5,165 nt of DNA from Candidatus Cloacimonadota bacterium (GTDB taxonomy: Bacteria; Cloacimonadota; Cloacimonadia; JGIOTU-2), in the NCBI GenBank assembly GCA_030628975.1, contig DAOVPZ010000096.1:1-5165 (forward strand), written 5' to 3'. The notes under the pieces were generated by a model. The model saw nothing but the letters and a program-made list of their open reading frames with translations. It did not search any database and was not told the DNA's origin. Position numbers and translations under genes: made by a program. Numbering within the stretch: the stretch's first letter is position 1; every line of letters starts with the position of its first letter. Positions 1 to 5,165 of the stretch are shown here, in pieces.

Positions 1-297
1 ATCTTCAACTAAAATAATATCTCTACCAGAAATGTCATAATTACAATCTTTTGTTAATTTGATAATACCTGAGCTTTTGGTAGAACTTCCATAGCTTGCA
101 ACACCAAGGAATTCTATCTCTATTGGAATATTAATATTGTGTATTAAATCTACAAGAAAGATCACTCCACCTTTAAGAATGCTTATTAGAATAGGCACTT
201 TTCCTTTGTAATCTCTTGAGATTTGAGCACCTAATTCTTGAACTTTCTTCTGTATCTTATTTTCAGAAATTAGAATTTTTTCGATATCATTTTTCAT
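1..297 (-). CDS. hpt: Hypoxanthine phosphoribosyltransferase, N-terminal 99 residues (3' end beyond window)
   Basis: Purine salvage enzyme of the cytoplasm. It transfers the ribose-phosphate of PRPP to hypoxanthine (often also guanine), giving IMP or GMP. The first 99 codons are present and the gene runs off the left edge. Seen in the sequence: an N-terminal ISENKIQKKVQELGAQIS segment, the PRPP-loop-side LKGG (about residues 41-44), the flexible-loop signature ASYGSSTKSSG (about 67-77), and GRDIILVED at 91-99, which opens the conserved acidic PRPP-binding motif (usually VEDIIDTG). The family is about 175-185 residues, so roughly half is missing. The ATG at 297 is chosen because GAGGAAGG lies directly upstream and family similarity starts there. 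It follows tilS by 70 bases in the widespread tilS-hpt-ftsH order, and a separate promoter sits in that gap. Identification is very secure. Confidence 0.96.
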   Translation of the reverse strand, partial: MKNDIEKILISENKIQKKVQELGAQISRDYKGKVPILISILKGGVIFLVDLIHNINIPIEIEFLGVASYGSSTKSSGIIKLTKDCNYDISGRDIILVED

Positions 298-335
298 GCC
301 TTCCTCAAAAATTTTTTTCATTAACTTCTATTGTT

Positions 336-364
336 AGAATATAATCCCAGATATTATTTGTCAA
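336..364 (-). promoter_or_regulatory. Sigma-70-type promoter for hpt
   Basis: On the minus strand a perfect -35 TTGACA (359-364) is followed after exactly 17 bases by TATTCT (336-341; 4 of 6 match to TATAAT). Transcription would begin near 329, leaving an untranslated leader of about 30 bases with the GAGGAAGG ribosome site just before the hpt ATG. The -35 begins only 4 bases after the tilS stop codon, so hpt can be expressed independently of tilS. The call rests on consensus matching and position only. Confidence 0.65.
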
Positions 365-367
365 ACC

Positions 368-1789
368 TTATTTGTTAATTCTTTTTGCTTTGCGATAGTC
401 TTTCAACTTTTTCATACTTTTAATTCTTAAGACTCGTTGCGTTTGAGAAGTGAATTTGACATTCTCACTAATTCGAATACCAGCTATCCATATAATCTGA
501 TTTTGATCTTCAATGATGATAATTTTGTCTCTTTCAAATCTTGGTATTTGCGAATCTATGAAAAAGTTTTTTAGTTTTTTGGGATTGTGCATACCTAACG
601 GTACAAATCTATCACCCGGTTGACGATATCTAATTGTAAGTGGAAATTTTACTTTATTTAAATCAATATAGCATGTATTTTTTTGAGTAAATTTATAGCC
701 ATGAATGGGAATCGATTTCAATTCTGAGATTGAAATATAATGGTCCTTAAAAAGAATTCTGCGTGATGTTTTGTTGATTTGCCTGTGATAATCATTGAAT
801 TCAAATACTGGTGGGGATTTTGTGAATGAAAGAAATTGCTTATCCTTTATCGCAAATACTCCTTTGGGCAATTGAATATATTTGCCTTCAGTACTTCTTG
901 TTAAATCAATAATTGCATTAAAATGAACAGTAAAAAAGTCTTGTTCTGAGTTTGTTAAGAGTCCGAAAATTTTCCTTGCGAGATAAAAAAGAATAATATC
1001 TTTATTTATTAGTTTATTTAAATTCAGGATAAAATAATCTTTATCTACTTTTTTTACAATATCTGGAAATACTTCTTCACAATATGTATGTAAAAATGAA
1101 TCTGTTTGTTGGAAAATATTGGCACTTTGAGACATTTTATCAACAACTTTTGGATTTAATGATTTTTCAATTTCAGGGATAATTTGATGACGGATTTTGT
1201 TACGGTCAAAAATAAGGTTTAAATTAGAAGAATCTTCTGAGAATTCAATATTATTCTGGTTTGCAAATTCAGTAATTTCATTTCTTGTAAAAATTAGTAA
1301 AGGACGAATAATATCTTTTGATTTTTGGGTTATGCCTTTCATTCCACCCACACCACTGCCACGAAAGAGGTTAAGAAGAAGGGTTTCTGCCTGATCATTT
1401 TTATTATGACCTAATGCGATTTTCTGAAATTCATATTTTTGCAAAAGATCTCTAAAAATACTAAACCGAATGTTTCTTGCTTTGCTTTCTAAATTAGATT
1501 TTTCCTTGATTTCTACATGATGTGTTACAAGCGGTATTCCCCATTTATAGCAGAGATTTTTTACAAATTTCTCATTTCCGTCAGATTCTTCTCCACGAAG
1601 ATGATAATTAACATGAACAGCAAGAGTAGTGAGGTTATATTTAGCTGAGATTTTTTTTAGAAGATAAAGTAATACAGTTGAGTCAATACCACCAGAGACT
1701 GCTACAATTATTTTGTCATCTGGTTGGATTAAAAATTCTCGTTTAATAAATTTTTGAAATACTTTCAGGATATTTTTTTGAGGCTTCAT
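368..1789 (-). CDS. tilS: tRNA(Ile)-lysidine synthetase TilS
   Basis: Essential cytoplasmic enzyme that uses ATP and lysine to convert C34 of the CAU-anticodon tRNA-Ile to lysidine, so that it reads AUA and accepts isoleucine. With the ATG at 1789 the protein has 473 residues, normal for the long, multi-domain form. The N-terminal PP-loop ATPase shows SGGIDS (32-37), AVHVNYHLRG (57-66), GHNKNDQAET (127-136) and the tRNA-contacting RNKIRH (196-201). The C-terminal domain shows RYRQPGDRFVPLG (387-399), KKLKNFFID (404-412), IPRFERD (415-421) and IWIAGIRI (433-440). The tail is lysine/arginine-rich. Start choice: in-frame starts also exist at ATG 1810 and TTG 1828, but neither has a Shine-Dalgarno sequence. 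The TTG falls inside the tandem repeats and the ATG at 1810 lies beside the putative -10. Family similarity begins after MKPQ. The ATG at 1810 remains possible. The 5' end is duplicated at 1967-2014. Downstream neighbour is hpt. Confidence 0.95.
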   Translation of the reverse strand: MKPQKNILKVFQKFIKREFLIQPDDKIIVAVSGGIDSTVLLYLLKKISAKYNLTTLAVHVNYHLRGEESDGNEKFVKNLCYKWGIPLVTHHVEIKEKSNLESKARNIRFSIFRDLLQKYEFQKIALGHNKNDQAETLLLNLFRGSGVGGMKGITQKSKDIIRPLLIFTRNEITEFANQNNIEFSEDSSNLNLIFDRNKIRHQIIPEIEKSLNPKVVDKMSQSANIFQQTDSFLHTYCEEVFPDIVKKVDKDYFILNLNKLINKDIILFYLARKIFGLLTNSEQDFFTVHFNAIIDLTRSTEGKYIQLPKGVFAIKDKQFLSFTKSPPVFEFNDYHRQINKTSRRILFKDHYISISELKSIPIHGYKFTQKNTCYIDLNKVKFPLTIRYRQPGDRFVPLGMHNPKKLKNFFIDSQIPRFERDKIIIIEDQNQIIWIAGIRISENVKFTSQTQRVLRIKSMKKLKDYRKAKRINK

Positions 1790-1800
1790 ATTTTTTATAT
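1753..1800. repeat. 48-bp direct repeat, copy A (spans the tilS start codon)
   Basis: This stretch matches 1967-2014 base for base at an offset of 214 bp, with three mismatches (at 1761, 1775 and 1798). On the minus strand both copies read a few A-rich codons, then ATG and the codons for MKPQKNILK. Copy A is the functional 5' end of tilS. Identity ends abruptly on the tilS-internal side, after the bases TTTCAAA. Weaker similarity continues upstream to the ATG codons at 1810 and 2024. Confidence 0.85.
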
Positions 1801-1810
1801 CTTTTTCCAT

Positions 1811-1839
1811 ATTAAATTTTGCGTACAATTTGCATGCAA
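1811..1839 (-). promoter_or_regulatory. Candidate tilS promoter
   Basis: On the minus strand TTGCAT (1834-1839; only 3 of 6 match to TTGACA) is followed after 17 bases by TTTAAT (1811-1816; 5 of 6 match to TATAAT). Transcription would start near 1804, about 15 bases before the chosen ATG at 1789. The weak -35 lies inside the tandem-repeat array 1821-1853, which would suit a regulated promoter. AT-rich sequence yields such matches by chance, so this is tentative. Confidence 0.35.
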
Positions 1840-1853
1840 TTAGCGTGCAATTT
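1821..1853. repeat. Three tandem 11-bp repeats upstream of tilS (operator-like)
   Basis: Three uninterrupted units are visible on the plus strand: GCGTACAATTT (1821-1831), GCATGCAATTA (1832-1842) and GCGTGCAATTT (1843-1853), consensus GCRTRCAATTW. The 11-bp period places each copy on the same face of the helix. The middle unit with its flank forms the 10-bp palindrome TTGCATGCAA (1830-1839). The array is GC-punctuated in an otherwise very AT-rich gap and overlaps the best tilS promoter candidate. This arrangement is typical of cooperative protein binding sites, but no binding protein can be named. Confidence 0.75.
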
Positions 1854-1864
1854 GTAATAAATTA

Positions 1865-1978
1865 TCATTTCAGGGTATATTTTATAGCTCTTCCTATACC
1901 TATTCTTTCTATTAATCTATAGCTTTCCAACAAACTTAAATCATAATTTGCGGTTCGTAAAGATACTTTGAAATTCTT
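1865..1978 (-). pseudogene. C-terminal remnant of a winged-helix protein (Fic or AAA_4 regulator type)
   Basis: A 37-codon stretch on the minus strand ends in TGA at 1865-1867 and is preceded in frame by TGA at 1979-1981, with no ATG. It reads VSLRTANYDLSLLE, then RLIERIGIGRAIKYTLK. This is the recognisable end of a winged-helix domain: a recognition helix of the type sRRTAnrDLxxL, then the wing with (l)IeRiGxGRstkYxLk. From known families, this ending is typical of Fic-domain proteins and of AAA_4/AlbA-type ATPases annotated as RecG-like transcriptional regulators. Which of these it came from cannot be told. The remainder of the gene is gone: upstream of about codon 3 the sequence becomes the duplicated tilS start, joined through the shared bases TTTCAAA. 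It is not expected to make protein. Confidence 0.7.
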
Positions 1979-2024
1979 TCAGGATGTTTTTTTGAGGCTT
2001 CATATTTTTTAAATTTTTGAACAT
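1941..2024 (-). pseudogene. Duplicated fragment of the tilS 5' end (27-codon open frame)
   Basis: From the ATG at 2024 the frame reads MFKNLKNMKPQKNILKEFQ and then runs out of tilS similarity, ending at TGA 1941-1943 after 27 codons. The corresponding part of tilS upstream of and across its start reads MEKDIKNMKPQKNILKVFQ, so the resemblance is clear in DNA and protein. The frame overlaps, in a different phase, the winged-helix remnant at 1865-1978. Most likely a non-functional duplication product. It could act as a short upstream open frame on any transcript reading into tilS. Confidence 0.7.
1967..2014. repeat. 48-bp direct repeat, copy B
   Basis: Second copy of the tilS start region, 214 bp upstream of copy A at 1753-1800, with 45 of 48 bases identical. 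Its inner edge coincides with the beginning of the winged-helix remnant, so the unit between the two copies is remnant, AT-rich spacer, 11-bp repeat array and promoter candidate. Recombination between the copies would delete 214 bp and restore a simple tilS upstream region. Confidence 0.85.
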
Positions 2025-2039
2025 ATCATTTTTATTATT

Positions 2040-2058
2040 AAAAAAATTCTTGCAAGAA
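2040..2058 (-). terminator. Weak terminator-like palindrome after the radical SAM gene
   Basis: The perfect 12-bp palindrome TTCTTGCAAGAA (2047-2058) is followed on the minus strand by seven T residues (2040-2046), about 26 bases after the radical SAM stop codon. The position suits transcription termination of the lipoprotein-radical SAM unit. However, the stem has only 4 pairs with a 4-base loop. An adjacent AAAGA-AGA-TCTTT hairpin (2063-2075) adds little. It could equally be a protein-binding palindrome. Confidence 0.3.
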
Positions 2059-2084
2059 ACAAAGATCTTCTTTTTCTGAATATT

Positions 2085-3566
2085 TTAAAGATAATTCCTA
2101 AAAACCTTCCGAAAATGGAACCCGTAAATTGCTAATGTAATTGCTGCTGGTAAAAGTCGGGGATGTTTGAATAAACAACCCCAAAAAAGCTTCCAGTATT
2201 GAAACCTTTCTTTACCTATTATTCCTAATAATAATGTAGATTTGAAAAATGCTCCAATACGGCTGAAATGGAAATGATGTCTTTTATTCCTTAATGGTTT
2301 GTATTCCCTTAAAAACTCCTTGGCTCGTTTGTAATAATATTTGGGGGAATAAATAGTTCTCACAATTTTTTTATAGCCGTTGACAAGTACCTCAAGGTTC
2401 ATTTTAGGAACAAAGTTAGTTGAAAAATCTGTATTATCACCTGAAATATCCTTTAATAATCTGCCTTCTTTTGTAAGTCTCTTGTAAAGTCTAGTCCCGC
2501 GAGGAGCATTTAATAATCCGACCATAGCAGTAGTAATTCCACTTTCCTGGATAAACTTTATCTGTCTTTCAAAAATTGAAGGTGGATCACTATCAAAACC
2601 GACAATGAATCCCCCTTGAACCTGCAAGCCAAATCTTTGGATTTTTTTAACGCAGGCTATTAGGTCACGATTTCTGTTTTGTACCTTACCGCATTCAGCC
2701 AAACTTCCCTCATCCGGAGTTTCAATGCCGACAAATACTGATTCAAAGCCTGACTGAGCCATCATTCGCATTAGGTCATCATCATCAGCGAGATTTATTG
2801 AAGTTTGCGTGCCAAAGTGAAATGGATATTTCCTTTTCTTCATCCAGTCAATCATAGCAGGCAAAATTTCCTTCTTCACTTTATATTTATTTCCAATAAA
2901 GTTATCATCCACAATAAATACGCCATTTCTCCATCCAAGTGAATATAGGATTTCTAACTCTTCTATTATCTGTTCCTTTGTTTTTGTACGCATTTTGTGC
3001 CCAAAAAGTAGGGTAACATCACAGAATTCACAATTAAATGGACAACCTCGTGAATATTGGATACACATATTCGCATATTTTTTTGTATTAACAAGTTCCC
3101 ATAAAGGAATAGGGGTTCTTTTTATATTAGGAAATTCTTTAGAAGTATAAATATGTTTGGCACATCCATTTCCCAAATCTTTTAGAAAAGGTTGGAGTGT
3201 AGCTTCAGCCTCGTTAAGCACAAGATAGTCCACATCAGAAAAATTTTCGTATTCAGTTGTAAAAAGAGGTCCACCTGCAACAATTCGGATATCAAATCTT
3301 TTACATCTCTCTATTGCTTTTTTTACAGATTCTCTTTGAATAGATATTGCACCTATAAATACATAGTCAGCCCATTTAATATCCTTATCTCTCAACTTTT
3401 CTATATTCATATCCACAAGTTTCTTCTCCCATTCTCCAGGAAGTATTGCTGCCACTGTTAACAGCCCTAATGGCGGGAGACTTGCTTTCTTAGAGATAAA
3501 CCTTAAAGCCCACTTAAGGCTCCAGAAGGTATCTGGATATTTTGGATAGATCAAAAGAATTTTCAT
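2085..3566 (-). CDS. B12-binding-type radical SAM protein with DUF4070-like C-terminus
   Basis: Predicted cytoplasmic or membrane-associated iron-sulfur enzyme of 493 residues that would cleave S-adenosylmethionine to start a radical reaction. Substrate unknown. Residues 1-150 resemble a cobalamin-binding Rossmann domain (MKILLIYPKYP start, KASLPPLGLLTVAA at 27-40, IVAGGPLFT at 95-103, LVLNEAEATL at 115-124). The radical SAM core follows: YSRGCPFNCEFC with cluster ligands C175, C179 and C182, GVFIVDDNF (215-223), FVGIETPDE (278-286) and GGFIVGFDSDP (318-328). Residues 350-420 (NAPRGTRLYKRL, GDNTDFSTNFVPKM, TIYSPKYYYKR) are typical of the DUF4070 group, which includes hopanoid C-2 methylase HpnP and many uncharacterised relatives. 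The tail is basic and hydrophobic. No DxHxxG cobalamin motif is seen. The ATG at 3566 is chosen: similarity starts at once and it lies 4 bases after the lipoprotein stop. The longer frame from TTG 3620 would overlap that gene by 50 bases. No close Shine-Dalgarno; translation is probably coupled. Confidence 0.9.
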   Translation of the reverse strand: MKILLIYPKYPDTFWSLKWALRFISKKASLPPLGLLTVAAILPGEWEKKLVDMNIEKLRDKDIKWADYVFIGAISIQRESVKKAIERCKRFDIRIVAGGPLFTTEYENFSDVDYLVLNEAEATLQPFLKDLGNGCAKHIYTSKEFPNIKRTPIPLWELVNTKKYANMCIQYSRGCPFNCEFCDVTLLFGHKMRTKTKEQIIEELEILYSLGWRNGVFIVDDNFIGNKYKVKKEILPAMIDWMKKRKYPFHFGTQTSINLADDDDLMRMMAQSGFESVFVGIETPDEGSLAECGKVQNRNRDLIACVKKIQRFGLQVQGGFIVGFDSDPPSIFERQIKFIQESGITTAMVGLLNAPRGTRLYKRLTKEGRLLKDISGDNTDFSTNFVPKMNLEVLVNGYKKIVRTIYSPKYYYKRAKEFLREYKPLRNKRHHFHFSRIGAFFKSTLLLGIIGKERFQYWKLFWGCLFKHPRLLPAAITLAIYGFHFRKVFRNYL

Positions 3567-3570
3567 TTTG

Positions 3571-4680
3571 CTATTTTCGAATAACTCCCCATTCAACAAC
3601 AGTAAAACCAATTCTTTCAAATTTTGGAATTTCTAGTGAACTAATGTTTATGTTATTGTTGTGCAATCCTTTAACTTCATAAACTAATCGTAAAATACTA
3701 TCTGGTCTTTCAGAAAAATTTAGTTGAACCATTTTTTCTAAATCTGCTGAATATTGGGGATATATTGCATAAAAAGGATAATCAATGAGAATAGGAATCC
3801 AATATTCAATAAAATCTGCAATCTCTTTTTGATTAAATCCTGAAGCAGTCATATTTTGTACAAAAAATTTTTCAAGATCATCTCTTTTGATAACCCATCC
3901 TGAACTATATTGGCAAAGATCTGGATTTTGACTTTCATAAAAAAGATATTCATACTGATTGTTAATTAAACCTAAAGGCTTAACATTTATATGCCAACCG
4001 GCTCCATATTCCGGAATTGATTGAACAATTGAGCCACCATTAGGAAAATTTATTGTAACATCAAGTTCCATTTCGTATTCAGGATAAATATAGATATTGG
4101 GTTTATCCATTTGCGAATGACAGTAAATACTAAAATCCTTGTAAGAATTATCAACAAAGAAATCTTCTTCGTAATAAATTGTATCTTGCACACAAACATA
4201 ATCAATAAATTCTATAGTATAACTATCAAATGGAATATTTATCGCAAATCTACCATGTTCATCTGTTGGAAAAGCATCAAAGTAGATACTATCTTTTTTT
4301 ATTGTAACATCTGTATTTGCAATTACATTGTCAGCAAAATACCCATTATCCATAAAAAGAACTCCACAGAATTTATCAGGGATTATCGGGGCTAAATGAA
4401 CATTTATAGTATCACCTTTATTACAATAATATAAGTTTGTATAAAAACCTGCTCTTTTTGCATAAATAAAATATTGTGGCGGATCATAATATGGATTTTC
4501 TTGATCTATAGATATTACAATATCACCTTCTTCTTCCATATAAATAGTTTGTAAAAGGGTTCCCCAACCATCGGAATATATCTCTAAAATTATGTTATTT
4601 TTGGTGTCTGGTCCAGTCTTATCACAACTAGCGATAAACAGTAAAGTTATAGAAATAATCATCGTTATTACTTTCTTCAT
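3571..4680 (-). CDS. Secreted lipoprotein with a KPxIYxYP-type C-terminal domain
   Basis: Protein of 369 residues, function unknown. MKK, a hydrophobic segment (4-17) and the lipobox IASC with C19 mark a lipoprotein signal peptide, so it should be lipid-anchored outside the inner membrane. Residues 25-185 are rich in short beta strands and aromatic and acidic residues, with IYAKRAGFYT (72-81) and TVNVHL-like spacing. They resemble the extracellular carboxypeptidase-regulatory-like beta-sandwich in which 'aKaGFyt' and 'GDti' recur. The C-terminal half starts at KPNIYIYP (193-200), continues through GWHINVKPLG (228-237), YEYLFYES (243-250), EYWIPIL (292-298) and DSILRLVYEVKG (327-338), and ends in GFTVVEWG (358-365). 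I recognise this as a conserved domain of unknown role seen in diverse bacteria (KPvIYlYPe ... GFTVVEWGG). It is 4 bases upstream of the radical SAM gene, in one transcription unit. An extension to TTG 4698 is rejected in favour of the ATG with a clear Shine-Dalgarno sequence. Confidence 0.85.
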   Translation of the reverse strand: MKKVITMIISITLLFIASCDKTGPDTKNNIILEIYSDGWGTLLQTIYMEEEGDIVISIDQENPYYDPPQYFIYAKRAGFYTNLYYCNKGDTINVHLAPIIPDKFCGVLFMDNGYFADNVIANTDVTIKKDSIYFDAFPTDEHGRFAINIPFDSYTIEFIDYVCVQDTIYYEEDFFVDNSYKDFSIYCHSQMDKPNIYIYPEYEMELDVTINFPNGGSIVQSIPEYGAGWHINVKPLGLINNQYEYLFYESQNPDLCQYSSGWVIKRDDLEKFFVQNMTASGFNQKEIADFIEYWIPILIDYPFYAIYPQYSADLEKMVQLNFSERPDSILRLVYEVKGLHNNNINISSLEIPKFERIGFTVVEWGVIRK

Positions 4681-4685
4681 TTTTT

Positions 4686-4692
4686 CTTCCTT
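4686..4692 (-). promoter_or_regulatory. Ribosome binding site of the lipoprotein gene
   Basis: On the minus strand AAGGAAG precedes the ATG at 4680 with a 5-base A-only spacer. It is the clearest Shine-Dalgarno in the window after that of hpt. It fixes the start six codons inside the longer open frame, matching the point where the signal peptide begins. Confidence 0.7.
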
Positions 4693-4712
4693 ATTCAATT
4701 AAACATAGAGGG

Positions 4713-4767
4713 ATCATTTGTTCCCAACGCTATCCCCAATTGAATTGGAGATTGGGAACGCAATGAT
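4713..4767. repeat. Nested palindromic element between iorB and the lipoprotein gene
   Basis: A 55-bp element with two nested inverted repeats. The outer arms are ATCATT (4713-4718) with AATGAT (4762-4767), and GTTCCCAA (4720-4727) with TTGGGAAC (4752-4759). The inner repeat is CCAATT-G-AATTGG (4736-4748). Its composition (G and C runs) differs from the AT-rich surroundings. The minus-strand transcript would fold into a long hairpin, but no U-run follows in that direction. A T-run (4774-4779) follows in the plus direction, where no gene is transcribed. It looks more like an interspersed palindromic repeat (REP/MITE-like) than a simple terminator. The remaining bases of the 121-base gap show nothing else convincing; no good promoter for the lipoprotein gene was found. 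Confidence 0.7.
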
Positions 4768-4801
4768 ATCTATTTTTTTAATCAATCTTAAGTTGCATTA
4801 C

Positions 4802-5165
4802 TTACGAACTAAATCCTCTCTCAAAAGCCTTTTTATTTATCTCCATAATTTTTGGAGGGAGTTTTTTTACTTTCATCCAATCAACTATAACTTTAGTCCA
4901 GATATTTTTATTTATACCTAAATATTGTGCTAATACACCAAGTAAGATAATATTCACAGCTTTATCGCTTCCCAAATCTTTTGCAATTTTTATAGCATTA
5001 ATAGAAACTGTGTCGATTCCATTATCTTTTGCAATTTTCTCAGGGTTTTCAGGATATTCATAATTTCCAATTGTAACAGTTAGCGGAATGATTTTCTGTG
5101 TATTCCGAATTAGTTTTCCTTCTGATGATAGATATTCCAGATAGCGAAGTCCTTCTATACTTTCA
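4802..5165 (-). CDS. iorB: Indolepyruvate:ferredoxin oxidoreductase beta subunit, C-terminal 120 residues (5' end beyond window)
   Basis: The smaller subunit of the two-subunit indolepyruvate ferredoxin oxidoreductase. With the IorA subunit (thiamine diphosphate and Fe-S clusters) it oxidatively decarboxylates aryl pyruvates from aromatic amino acids to aryl-acetyl-CoA and reduces ferredoxin, in anaerobic amino acid breakdown. The open frame enters from the right edge and ends at TAA 4802-4804. Visible hallmarks, counted from the first complete codon: EGLRYLEYL (4-12), NTQKIIPLTVTIGNYEYPE (21-39), IDTVSINAIKIAKDLG (50-65), AVNIILLGVLAQYLG (69-83) and NKKAFERG (110-117). These follow the gamma-type domain of 2-oxoacid:acceptor oxidoreductases in the IorB arrangement. 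The family is about 190-200 residues, so about 70-80 N-terminal residues lie outside. iorA would be expected immediately upstream, beyond the window. No function link to the downstream lipoprotein is evident. Confidence 0.92.
   Translation of the reverse strand, partial: ESIEGLRYLEYLSSEGKLIRNTQKIIPLTVTIGNYEYPENPEKIAKDNGIDTVSINAIKIAKDLGSDKAVNIILLGVLAQYLGINKNIWTKVIVDWMKVKKLPPKIMEINKKAFERGFSS

Noticed and set aside
1197..1394. Plus-strand open frame of 65 codons
   Set aside because: Lies wholly inside tilS on the opposite strand, has no recognisable protein similarity and no ribosome site; a shadow frame.
1790..1828. Upstream extensions of tilS to ATG 1810 or TTG 1828
   Set aside because: No ribosome site at either; the TTG lies within the 11-bp repeats and the ATG abuts the putative -10. 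The ATG at 1810 cannot be fully excluded.
1821..1853. 11-bp repeats as replication iterons or a CRISPR
   Set aside because: Only three units, no spacers, no replication gene nearby and no DnaA-box match; better described as operator-like.
3192..3461. Plus-strand open frame of 89 codons
   Set aside because: Antisense to the radical SAM gene, with low-complexity, cysteine- and isoleucine-rich composition typical of a shadow frame.
3567..3620. Upstream extension of the radical SAM gene to a TTG
   Set aside because: Adds 18 residues without family similarity and overlaps the lipoprotein gene by 50 bases; the ATG at 3566 fits the domain start.
4111..4395. Plus-strand open frame of 94 codons
   Set aside because: Antisense to the lipoprotein gene with no family resemblance.
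4713..4779. Palindrome plus T-run as a rho-independent terminator on the plus strand
   Set aside because: No plus-strand gene ends here, and the T-run is separated from the stem; read as a palindromic repeat instead.
4718..4921. Plus-strand open frame of 67 codons
   Set aside because: Starts inside the palindrome and runs antisense through the 3' end of iorB, whose conserved protein is on the other strand.

Overview
The window is AT-rich (roughly 30% GC by eye) bacterial chromosome. Every gene I can support lies on the minus strand, so transcription runs from high to low coordinates. TilS, Hpt and the ferredoxin-dependent indolepyruvate oxidoreductase subunit IorB are ordinary bacterial genes. 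IorB together with a B12-type radical SAM enzyme suggests an anaerobe that ferments amino acids. Low GC, frequently weak Shine-Dalgarno sequences and a lipobox lipoprotein would fit the FCB group (for example Cloacimonadota-like or Bacteroidota-like lineages). That placement is inference; no rRNA or other marker is present.

Layout in transcription order. The 3' two-thirds of iorB enters at the right edge and stops at 4802. A 121-base gap follows, holding a large nested palindrome (4713-4767). Next come a secreted lipoprotein with a KPxIYxYP-type C-terminal domain (3571-4680) and, 4 bases later, a cobalamin-binding-type radical SAM protein with a DUF4070-like tail (2085-3566); the two are almost certainly co-transcribed. 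A 295-base region without an intact gene (1790-2084) follows, then tilS (368-1789, tRNA-Ile lysidine synthetase). Last is hpt (hypoxanthine phosphoribosyltransferase), whose first 99 codons are in the window and which has its own good sigma-70-like promoter just after the tilS stop. The order tilS-hpt matches the classic bacterial tilS-hpt-ftsH neighbourhood.

The most unusual part is 1750-2060. It is a small genomic scar. A 48-bp stretch covering the start of tilS is present twice, 214 bp apart, with 3 mismatches. Between the copies lies the decayed C-terminal end of a winged-helix protein of the kind found at the end of Fic or AAA_4 (RecG-like ATPase) regulators. Between that remnant and tilS are three in-phase 11-bp tandem repeats overlying the best tilS promoter candidate. 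I see no complete new system, CRISPR array, tRNA, rRNA or intact mobile element. The items most worth following are this scar with its operator-like repeats, the palindromic element at 4713-4767, and the lipoprotein-radical SAM pair of unknown function.
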